From assembly GCA_028874195.1 (NCBI GenBank), contig JAPPLM010000043.1:62001-126000 (forward strand): DNA of 64,000 bases. Direction: 5' to 3'. Below the pieces are notes generated by a model. That model worked only from the letters and a program-made list of their open reading frames with translations. It was not told the origin of the DNA and did not search any database. A program made the translations under genes and the position numbers. Of this stretch, positions 47,097-54,121 are shown piece by piece. The stretch is from Chloroflexota bacterium (GTDB taxonomy: Bacteria; Chloroflexota; UBA11872; VXOZ01). How positions within the stretch are numbered: position 1 is the stretch's first letter; the number at the start of each line of letters is the position of its first letter.

Positions 47097-47642
47097 ATGC
47101 ACGAATACACCCTGTCCACGACGCGCGAATCCGACAGCGGATTGGTCAAGTACCCGTACTGTTTCGAAGCCAACGTCGGGATGCCGGCTGGGAATCTGTG
47201 GCGGGAGTGGCTCGCAACCTTGGTTGACTACCGCAAAAGCTGGCTCTGGCCGCTCCGGTACAGCCAACCCTCCGTGGAGAACGGCCTGGTGGAAGCGGGC
47301 GGGCGCGTCATCATGACCTACCAGATCCCCAACCCTTACGACTCATCAAAGCCCGACAAGAACGTGACCCACGAGTTCGACATCACCCAGTTCAACGAAG
47401 GGAACATGTTCTTCGAGTATCTGACCACGGATGAACACACGTTCCTGAAAGGGGGCGGCTCCTTTCAGGTGGAGCCCGTCAACGAACAAAGCTGCGCCCT
47501 GACCTGGCAGGGCGAGTATCGACACGCCACGGGCGATGCGCGCTTGGAAGCGCAGGGCGATGCGTTTCCCTACTATCTGTGCACTTTCTTTACCGCAGCG
47601 GCCCAGAACATCAGAAAGGCGGTGCGGGAGGGCGTCAGCTAG
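47097..47642 (+). CDS. SRPBCC-fold (polyketide cyclase/START-like) protein
   Basis: A 181-residue protein resembling helix-grip ligand-binding proteins: an N-terminal strand, helices around NLWREWLATLVDYRKSW, a long run of beta strands (FQVEPVNEQSCALTWQGEY) and a C-terminal helix (AAQNIRKAVREG). Such proteins bind hydrophobic ligands or act as cyclases or hydrolases. GGGAG precedes the ATG. It is convergent with the LLM oxidoreductase gene. Assignment is at fold level only. Confidence 0.6.
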   Translation: MHEYTLSTTRESDSGLVKYPYCFEANVGMPAGNLWREWLATLVDYRKSWLWPLRYSQPSVENGLVEAGGRVIMTYQIPNPYDSSKPDKNVTHEFDITQFNEGNMFFEYLTTDEHTFLKGGGSFQVEPVNEQSCALTWQGEYRHATGDARLEAQGDAFPYYLCTFFTAAAQNIRKAVREGVS

Positions 47643-47668
47643 ATCGGCACCGTCGAGCCCTAGCCGCC

Positions 47669-48556
47669 TCAAGTAGTCAAGCCGAGCAAGCCGCTCCAGC
47701 GCCGCATGTCGCTTTCGAGGTGCTTGGCCCGCACCGGCAACTGCAGAACGAGCTCATGCAGGCCAAGGCTGGCGGTGGTGCGAATCAGCTTCAGCAGGTC
47801 GTCGTCCGAATTGCGCGGCGAATAGGGCAAGCTCAGCTTGATCTGAAAATCACGGTCTTTGGGACGGTCATCTTGCTCAAGCGCCGCATGCAACCGAGCC
47901 AGCAGGGGTTCCGGATCCTCGTAGCGCGTTCCCACGCCAATCCAGCCGTCGCCGATGCGCAGTGCCCGGCGAATGGCGAAGTCCGAGTTGCCGCCAATCA
48001 GGATGGGCGGTCCGTTGGGAGTCAGGGGATGGGGCTGCAGCACTGCGTCCTTGAATTGCACGAATTCCCCGTTGAACTCGGCGGCCTCCTCCGACCAAGC
48101 GACCTTGATCGCCGCCAGGTATTCGTCAAAGCGCTTGCCACGCCGCTCCCAAGGCACCCCCAGCGCCGCGTATTCCTGCGAAGACCAGCCGAGACCCGCG
48201 CCGAAGTCAAAGCGGCCCTCGGCGATGTGGTCCAGCGTCATGATTTCCTTGGCGACCAGCAGCGGCGGCCTCTCCGGCACGATGAGCACCGCGGAGCCAA
48301 GCCGCAGGCGCGTGGTGACGCAAGCCGCCACCGTGCAGACCAGCATCGGGTCGTAGAGCCCGAACCGGCCTTTCCAAGGCGCAACCCCGTCGGGGGTGTG
48401 CGGATAGGGGTCCGTGTAGCGGGTGAAGAACACGATGTGCTCGGGCACCCAAAGCGAATGAAACCCGCTCGCCTCGGCAGCTTGCGCAAACGCCTTCAGA
48501 AACCCGATGTCCCGAAGCGGCGAGTCGCCGAATGCCGCCGCAATCCCGATTTTCAT
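47669..48556 (-). CDS. LLM-class flavin-dependent oxidoreductase (F420-type)
   Basis: A 295-residue luciferase-like monooxygenase fold. Characteristic blocks are AQAAEASGFHSLWVPEHIV, LRLGSAVLIVPERPPLLVAKE and GRFDFGAGLGWSSQEYAALG. The last is typical of the TIGR03619 group, whose members use F420 or FMN. No F420 biosynthesis gene lies in the window, so the cofactor is open. It is divergent from the CaiB gene by 46 bases. Substrate unknown, likely an intermediate in the same catabolic region. Confidence 0.85.
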   Translation of the reverse strand: MKIGIAAAFGDSPLRDIGFLKAFAQAAEASGFHSLWVPEHIVFFTRYTDPYPHTPDGVAPWKGRFGLYDPMLVCTVAACVTTRLRLGSAVLIVPERPPLLVAKEIMTLDHIAEGRFDFGAGLGWSSQEYAALGVPWERRGKRFDEYLAAIKVAWSEEAAEFNGEFVQFKDAVLQPHPLTPNGPPILIGGNSDFAIRRALRIGDGWIGVGTRYEDPEPLLARLHAALEQDDRPKDRDFQIKLSLPYSPRNSDDDLLKLIRTTASLGLHELVLQLPVRAKHLESDMRRWSGLLGLTT

Positions 48557-48602
48557 ATCTACACTCCCTCACGCACGACCATTATATTGGCCCGCCCACC
48601 GA

Positions 48603-49835
48603 ATGATGAGTGAAAAGGCACCGATGGTTGGCGTCATGAAGGGTGTGCGGGTGCTCGAGATCGCGCAATTCGCACTTGCCCCGTCCGCAGCCGCGATCCT
48701 CTGCGACTGGGGGGCCGAGGTCATCAAGGTGGAGCATGCGGAGCGTGGCGATTTCATGCGCGGCCTGTCCGGCTGGGGTGTGCCGGCGGACGTGGAGGGC
48801 ATCAACTTCCTGTGGGACACCTTCAATCGCGGCAAGCGTTCGGTGGGCATCGACCTCACCTTGGCCGACGGCCGCGACATCGTCCTCGATCTGGCCCGGC
48901 GCGCGGACGTCCTCATCACCAATTACCTGCCCTCGGCACGCGCCAAGCTGCGCATCGACGTCAAGGACATTCGGGCGGCCAATCCCAACATCATTTATGG
49001 CCGGGGCAGCGCTCATGGTCCCAAGGGCGAGGAGGCCGACCTGGGCGGCTTTGAGAGCATCTACTGGCTGCGCTCCGGGGCAGCGGCCGCAGCTTCGCGG
49101 GCAGGCGGCGAGCTGGTGTCCATTCCCACGCCCGGCTTCGGCGATGGCCAGACGGGGCTGGCGTTCGCTGGCGGGCTGGCGGCCGCGCTCTTCCATCGGG
49201 AACGAACCGGAGAAGCCCTGACCGTTGACGCATCCTTGCTGAGCTCGGGCATCTGGGCGATGCAAGCCGGCCTGGTCGGCGCCAATCTGACCGGCGCGGA
49301 CGAATTGGTTCCGACCGACAGGCACGAGCAAGCCAACCCGATCGGCGTCCACTACGCCACGAGCGACAACCGCTTCATCAAGTTGGTGATGCTGCACTCC
49401 GACCGGTACTGGCCAGGGTTCTGCGAAGCGATCGGCCGTGAGGACCTGGTCGACGACCCGCGATTCGCCGACCGGGCGGCGCGGGCCGCCAACCGACGGG
49501 CCTGCGTCGAGGAACTGTCCGCCGAATTCGCCAAGCGTCCGTTGTCGCAGTGGGTCGAAATCCTCGGCCGGCAACGGGGCCAGTGGACGGTGGTGCAAGC
49601 CGTCTCGGAGTTGAACGATGACCGCCAGGCGCTCGACAACGGCTATTTGCAGGCTGTTGACTGGGGCGGCGGACGCTCGTTGACGCTGGCGCCCGCCCCC
49701 GTTCAATTCAACGAATCCTCGCCGCAGTTGAAACGTGCGCCCGAGCTGGGCGAGCACACGGAAGAGGTGCTCCTGGAACTCGGCTACGACTGGGACCGAA
49801 TTGGCAAGCTGAAGGAAAGCGGGGCCATCAACTGA
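48603..49835 (+). CDS. CaiB/BaiF family CoA transferase
   Basis: A 410-residue class III CoA transferase with GVRVLEIAQFALAPSAAA, CDWGAEVIKVEHAERGD and LLSSGIWAMQA blocks. The catalytic aspartate is probably Asp181 in GFGDGQTG. The start is either ATG 48603 or 48606; a longer frame upstream overlaps the divergent LLM gene and lacks family sequence. It differs clearly from the CaiB protein at 3693 and is followed by the convergent P450 gene. Possibly it moves CoA to fatty or alicyclic acids made by the P450, which is inferred. Confidence 0.88.
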   Translation: MMSEKAPMVGVMKGVRVLEIAQFALAPSAAAILCDWGAEVIKVEHAERGDFMRGLSGWGVPADVEGINFLWDTFNRGKRSVGIDLTLADGRDIVLDLARRADVLITNYLPSARAKLRIDVKDIRAANPNIIYGRGSAHGPKGEEADLGGFESIYWLRSGAAAAASRAGGELVSIPTPGFGDGQTGLAFAGGLAAALFHRERTGEALTVDASLLSSGIWAMQAGLVGANLTGADELVPTDRHEQANPIGVHYATSDNRFIKLVMLHSDRYWPGFCEAIGREDLVDDPRFADRAARAANRRACVEELSAEFAKRPLSQWVEILGRQRGQWTVVQAVSELNDDRQALDNGYLQAVDWGGGRSLTLAPAPVQFNESSPQLKRAPELGEHTEEVLLELGYDWDRIGKLKESGAIN

Positions 49836-49868
49836 GCCACCGGCATGGCCCGCCGGGGCGCGAGCCGT

Positions 49869-51131
49869 TTAGACGCCCCGCAGGCGATGCACGCGCACGG
49901 GGAGCGCCGTGTAGCCCTTGACGAAGGCGGATAGCGTGCGCACCGGCTCGCCGACCACCTCGATGAAGTGGAAACGCTTCACGATTTCCTCCCAGAGCAC
50001 GCGCAACTGCATTTCCGCCAGGCGGTTGCCCATGCAGCGGTGGATGCCAAACCCGAACGACAGATGGTGCCGTGCATTGCTGCGGTCGATGAGAAAGGCA
50101 TCGGGATTCTCGATGACCTCCTCGTCCCGATTGCCGGAGACATACCACATCAGGACCTTGTCCCCTGCTGCGATGCGCTTGCCGCCCAGTTCCGTATCCT
50201 TGCGGGCGGTGCGGGCCATGTACGCCAGCGGCGTCTGCCAGCGGATGATCTCCGAGGTCATGTTGGGGATCAGCTCCGGTTTTGCGCGGAGCTTGTCGTA
50301 CTCCTCCGGGAACAGGTTCAGGGCCAGCACGCCGCCTGAGATGGAGTTGCGGGTGGTGTCGTTGCCCCCAACGATCAAAAGCAACAGGTTGCCGAGGAAC
50401 TCCATCGGCTTCATGTTGCGGGTGTCCTCACCATGCGCGAGCATGGAGATGAGATCATTCGAAGGTGGCTCGTTGACCCGCTCATTCCAAAGCCGGGTGA
50501 AGTAAGCCAGGCATTCGTGCAGTTCCTCGACCCGCTGCTCGTGGGAGTCCACCACCCCGGTGCGCGGCGCCCCGGTGGCGACATCGGACCAGCGGGTGAG
50601 CTTGCGCCGCTCCTCGAAGGGGAAGTCAAAGAGCGTCGCCAGCATCTGCGTGGTGAGCTCGATAGAGACCAGATCGACCCAGTTGAACGTCTCGTTCTCC
50701 GGCAGCGAATCGAGGATGCGCCCGGCACGCTCCCGGATGGTGCCCTCCAGGGCCTTGAGGTTGCGCGGCTCCACCACCGGCTGCACCGCCGCCCGCTGAA
50801 CGTCGTGCCGGGGCGGGTCCATGGCGATGAACATCGGCGTGTTCATCAGCTTCTCCTTGGGAACGGTAACCGGCGCGCCCAAGGTGATCCCGCCCTTGGA
50901 GGAAAACAACTCGTGGTGCCGGTCCACGTACAGGATGTCCTTGAACTTGGTGACCGACCAGTAGGGCCCGAATCGGCTTTCCCGGCAGTAGTGCACCGGA
51001 TCCTCGCGCCGCAGGCGCTCGAAATATCCCCAATGCGCATCCTGCTGAAAGAGGTTGGGGTCGGAGAGGTCGTAGTCCTCGATGGCTACGCTGTCGGGAT
51101 CCGGGACAAAGTGGGGGTCTGCGCCATTCAT
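49869..51131 (-). CDS. cytochrome P450 of the CYP153 type (alkane/fatty acid omega-hydroxylase)
   Basis: A 420-residue soluble P450 starting at ATG 51131. The haem-binding block FGFGIHRCMGNRLAEMQ puts the thiolate at Cys366; the I-helix GGNDTTRNS and K-helix EIIRWQTPLAYMAR are present. The start (EDYDLSDPNLFQQD, EDPVHYCRESRFGPYWSVTK) and end (VVGEPVRTLSAFVKGY) follow CYP153A proteins closely. Those hydroxylate the terminal carbon of medium-chain alkanes or fatty acids, needing ferredoxin and a reductase. Neither partner gene lies nearby. The gene is divergent from a quinone reductase with 67 bases between. Confidence 0.87.
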   Translation of the reverse strand: MNGADPHFVPDPDSVAIEDYDLSDPNLFQQDAHWGYFERLRREDPVHYCRESRFGPYWSVTKFKDILYVDRHHELFSSKGGITLGAPVTVPKEKLMNTPMFIAMDPPRHDVQRAAVQPVVEPRNLKALEGTIRERAGRILDSLPENETFNWVDLVSIELTTQMLATLFDFPFEERRKLTRWSDVATGAPRTGVVDSHEQRVEELHECLAYFTRLWNERVNEPPSNDLISMLAHGEDTRNMKPMEFLGNLLLLIVGGNDTTRNSISGGVLALNLFPEEYDKLRAKPELIPNMTSEIIRWQTPLAYMARTARKDTELGGKRIAAGDKVLMWYVSGNRDEEVIENPDAFLIDRSNARHHLSFGFGIHRCMGNRLAEMQLRVLWEEIVKRFHFIEVVGEPVRTLSAFVKGYTALPVRVHRLRGV

Positions 51132-51198
51132 GGGAAGAAGAATACGGGAATTCCCCAGACGGGAAAACCTACGGTATATTCGCGCCCGCATTCCCACC

Positions 51199-52248
51199 AT
51201 GGCCCGGGGGCATCAAACCGGTTTGGCGCGCATAAGAACCATTCGCTGTCACGCAACCAGTGACGACATCGCCTCGGTCAGCCTCGACGAGTTGGATTTG
51301 CCCGATCCAGGGCCGGGAGAGGTACAGGTGCGCACCAAGGCGTGCGCCGTCAACTACCCCGACCTGATGATGATCCAGGGCACGCACCAGCATAGGCCAC
51401 CCCTGCCCTTTGCCCCGGGCGGTGAGGGAGCCGGCGAGGTCGCGGCGGTGGGCGCCGGCGTCTCCCACTTCAGGGAAGGCGACGCCGTCTGCTTCGGGCG
51501 GCTGAGCGGCGGCTTTGCGGAGGCGCTCAACGTGCCCGCCGCCGCCGTGGATCCCATGCCCGCCAACATGACCTACGCCAAGGCGGCCTCCTATCGCACC
51601 GCCTACACCACCGCGTATGTCGCGCTGGTGGTGCGCGGCGCCCTCCAGCCTGGAGAGTGGCTGCTCGTTCACGGCGCCACCGGCGGCGTCGGGCTGGCCG
51701 CGGTGGAGCTGGGCAAGCACTACGGCGCCAAGGTCATCGGCACGGGCGGCCGAGACGACAAGCTCGCCGTGGTGAAGGCCCGTGGCGCCGACGCCGTCAT
51801 CAACTACAGCCTGCCGGATGGCTCCTTGGGCGGCTTCCGCCACAAGGTGAAGGAGATCACGGGCACCGACGGGGCGGACGTGATCTACGACCCGGTGGGC
51901 GGCGACGTCTTCGACGAGTCCATGCGCTGCATCAACTGGTGCGGGCGCATCCTCAGCATCGGCTTCGTCAGCGGCCGCTGGCCCGCCGCCGCCGTGAACC
52001 TAGTGCTCATCAAAAGCATTTCCGTCATCGGAGTGCGCGCAGGCGAAATCGGCCGCCGCGACCCAGCCTTGGGCAGCCAAATCCGCGCCGCCGTTGCGGA
52101 CTTGGCGCATGGGGGAGCCATCGACCCCTACGTCTGCGCCGGCTTCCCGCTCGAACGCGCAGTTGACGCCATGCGCATGCTGGAGAACCGGTCGGTGGTG
52201 GGAAAGTGCGTGGTGACCATGAACGGCTACGAGTTCGAAGGCGCCTAA
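51199..52248 (+). CDS. NAD(P)H:quinone oxidoreductase-like medium-chain dehydrogenase
   Basis: A 349-residue protein of the zinc-independent quinone reductase group. Blocks seen: CAVNYPDLMMIQG (N-terminal GroES-like fold), PGGEGAGEVAAVG, VHGATGGVGLAAVEL (NADPH site) and GADVIYDPVGGDVFDE. No structural or catalytic zinc cysteines are present. I start at ATG 51199; the frame is open further upstream into the P450 leader. It may supply reduced quinone or reduce an enone intermediate near the P450. A broken relative lies at 3507-3692. Confidence 0.85.
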   Translation: MARGHQTGLARIRTIRCHATSDDIASVSLDELDLPDPGPGEVQVRTKACAVNYPDLMMIQGTHQHRPPLPFAPGGEGAGEVAAVGAGVSHFREGDAVCFGRLSGGFAEALNVPAAAVDPMPANMTYAKAASYRTAYTTAYVALVVRGALQPGEWLLVHGATGGVGLAAVELGKHYGAKVIGTGGRDDKLAVVKARGADAVINYSLPDGSLGGFRHKVKEITGTDGADVIYDPVGGDVFDESMRCINWCGRILSIGFVSGRWPAAAVNLVLIKSISVIGVRAGEIGRRDPALGSQIRAAVADLAHGGAIDPYVCAGFPLERAVDAMRMLENRSVVGKCVVTMNGYEFEGA

Positions 52249-52279
52249 AGCGCCGCTGAAACACTTCACCGGGGTGAAC

Positions 52280-52828
52280 ATGTCGTTCGCATTGACGCCT
52301 CCTCAAACCCTGGCCACGCTGGTTCTGGCCGCTGTGGTCCTCGGTTGCTTGGCGATGGGCGTTCGCCTGTTCGTGTTCGAATCCCCCGAAGCTTGGATGG
52401 CTTGGATTCTGCGCGGCTCGGTGGCACTGGCCGTGGGAGTGGCGGGCGTGTTCGCCTACTTTCTGTGGGGCGCTTTCCATTCGACCGTCACCATCGAGAA
52501 AGGCTTGATCCGCCTGCAGGTTCCGATCTATTCCGTGACGATCCCGCTGGATTCGATCGACGCAGAAGGCGCAAGGCTCGTCGACCTCGCGAAAAACCGC
52601 GAATTCAAACCGGGCATCCGCACCAACGGCTTGGGCGTTCCCGGCTACCGGCTAGGCCATTTCAGGCTAGCCAACGGGCTCCGTGCCCGGCTCGCGCTAA
52701 CGACTAAGTCAAGCATCGCCTATGTTCCCTTCGACAGACGCACGGCGCTGCTCCTGAGTGTTGAGGAGGGCGAGAAGTTCATCGCGGCCCTCAAAAGCGC
52801 CGGGGCCGGGAACGCCGGTCGAACCTAA
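52280..52828 (+). CDS. membrane protein with PH-like domain, hypothetical
   Basis: A 182-residue protein with two N-terminal membrane helices (about residues 8-28 and 43-65) followed by a strand-rich cytoplasmic domain (FHSTVTIEKGLIRLQVPI, LGHFRLANGLRARLALTT) resembling bacterial PH domains. I take ATG 52280 because GGGG stands six bases upstream; a GTG at 52274 also fits. Function is unknown. It follows the quinone reductase by 31 bases and may be cotranscribed. Confidence 0.65.
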   Translation: MSFALTPPQTLATLVLAAVVLGCLAMGVRLFVFESPEAWMAWILRGSVALAVGVAGVFAYFLWGAFHSTVTIEKGLIRLQVPIYSVTIPLDSIDAEGARLVDLAKNREFKPGIRTNGLGVPGYRLGHFRLANGLRARLALTTKSSIAYVPFDRRTALLLSVEEGEKFIAALKSAGAGNAGRT

Positions 52829-53241
52829 GGTCGGCTGAGAAGCGTTGACCTGTTAGGATCCTATAGGGCGAGCGCGCCATTCGTCGCGAGGGTGCCGAGG
52901 CGCCACCCGGCGTGGCCGTGCGGACCGCCAAGGGCCGGTCATCCCCCAGGGTCCAGCAGCTTGGCGACCCGCCGCGCCGCGGTCTCCGGCAGGCCATGCA
53001 GGAGCCCGCTGCCCCGCCGATAGTCGCTGGCGGGGCTTCCTGCGTTAGTCCAGTTTAATGTATAGACTTTTCACGTCTAAACGGAAAAACCGAAGTAAAA
53101 CAGCGTTTGCGCCGAGGAAGCACCTTGCGTATGCTCCGCTTTGGACGATGCTGGCAGCCATGTTTACCTTGAATTTCAAGCGTGCTAGGGAACTGGCACA
53201 ACTGCGCTTTGCGTCTCGACATAACTGCAAGGGGAGCCAAC
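52829..53241. other. 413-base stretch without a clear gene
   Basis: The left 210 bases have the high GC of the main chromosome. On the minus strand they show a short frame ending in GLPETAARRVAKLLDPGG, possibly the C-terminal scrap of a lost gene. From about 53045 the composition turns AT-richer, and TAGAC-TTTTCAC-GTCTA (about 53062-53078) forms a small inverted repeat. The ribosome site AAGGGGAG for the next gene closes the stretch. Nothing else was recognised. Confidence 0.4.
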
Positions 53242-53487
53242 ATGAAGCAAATAGACCAGATCAGGGAAGTTATCAGGGACAGAGGGGCTTTAGGGGCCTT
53301 GCGCCTGCTCCTACCCAGTCCGGTTGTGCCAATCCCGAAAAAGCAGGACATGGATGCGGACAGGCAGAACGCTGCTTTAAGCATAGTTGCGCGTCAAGGC
53401 GAGGGCAGCGTTCTGGTTTCTGCGGGCCTCATCGACATGACAGGCGTGGATCTCAACGAGGACAACGTGCAGGAATCGGCTGTGTAG
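53242..53487 (+). CDS. hypothetical 81-residue protein
   Basis: A small protein starting at ATG 53242 after AAGGGGAG at good spacing. It has a basic N-terminal helix (KQIDQIREVIRDRG), a proline-rich link (PSPVVPIPKKQ) and a mixed C-terminus. I know no family. Base composition is lower in GC than the flanking genes and is shared with the next gene, so the pair probably arrived together. The next gene starts ten bases after its stop. Confidence 0.55.
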   Translation: MKQIDQIREVIRDRGALGALRLLLPSPVVPIPKKQDMDADRQNAALSIVARQGEGSVLVSAGLIDMTGVDLNEDNVQESAV

Positions 53488-53496
53488 CCGTTCGAT

Positions 53497-54093
53497 ATGC
53501 TAGTAGTCGCCAAAGAATACGTAAAAGAAATTGCCGAAATCAGGAAACTGTACGACACTGCCGAACAAGACCTAAAAACGGTAGGCCGGGAGCAGAATGT
53601 CCTGATTGTGGCGGGCGTCAACCAATGCAGGTACGCAGGACAACACCTGTCCCGAGCGCTGGCAGCAACAGAGCATGAAACAGTTGTTGAGGAACTAGCG
53701 GCAGCAAACAGGCACCTGCGCCGAGCTGTTTACGACATTAACGATGCCGCTATACAGTTCTACTTGGGTGAAATCGAAGCATTTAAGAAGCGGTTTCCGA
53801 TAAACTTGAGTCAGCACATTCCCGCCTACGGGAATGTAATGTCTGCTGTAGTTGCAGCAAAGGAGCACATTGAAGAGGCTAGCCAGCAAAACCACGGCAA
53901 TCGGGAAACGCTGTATGACCAAGTTCGAGAGGACATAAGCGCCCTGAGGACGGCACGAAACACACTTGTAGCGCACGAGTCCGACTGCTACGCCTCTTTA
54001 CGGAGCGCAAACCGGGCAAGGTTAACCGCGTGGGCAGCAGTTGCAGTGTCTTTGTTGTCCGGCCTCGCTCTTTTTTTGTTGCGCCTACTCTAA
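53497..54093 (+). CDS. hypothetical coiled-coil protein with C-terminal membrane anchor
   Basis: A 198-residue protein made of long helices (EIAEIRKLYDTAEQDLKTVG, EELAAANRHLRRAVYDINDA, QVREDISALRTARNTLVAH) and ending in one membrane helix (AWAAVAVSLLSGLALFLLRLL) with a very short tail. It looks tail-anchored with a helical bundle facing the cytoplasm. No family recognised. Its AT-richer composition suggests transfer. It ends 28 bases before the convergent polA stop. A two-gene effector or defence-like role is only a guess. Confidence 0.6.
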   Translation: MLVVAKEYVKEIAEIRKLYDTAEQDLKTVGREQNVLIVAGVNQCRYAGQHLSRALAATEHETVVEELAAANRHLRRAVYDINDAAIQFYLGEIEAFKKRFPINLSQHIPAYGNVMSAVVAAKEHIEEASQQNHGNRETLYDQVREDISALRTARNTLVAHESDCYASLRSANRARLTAWAAVAVSLLSGLALFLLRLL

Positions 54094-54121
54094 TTCCAAC
54101 TCCTAATTTTCCAAACACTCC

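Noticed and set aside
53040-54120. AT-richer insert considered as a prophage or integrative element
   Set aside because: No integrase, tRNA or flanking direct repeats were found; only two small genes are present.
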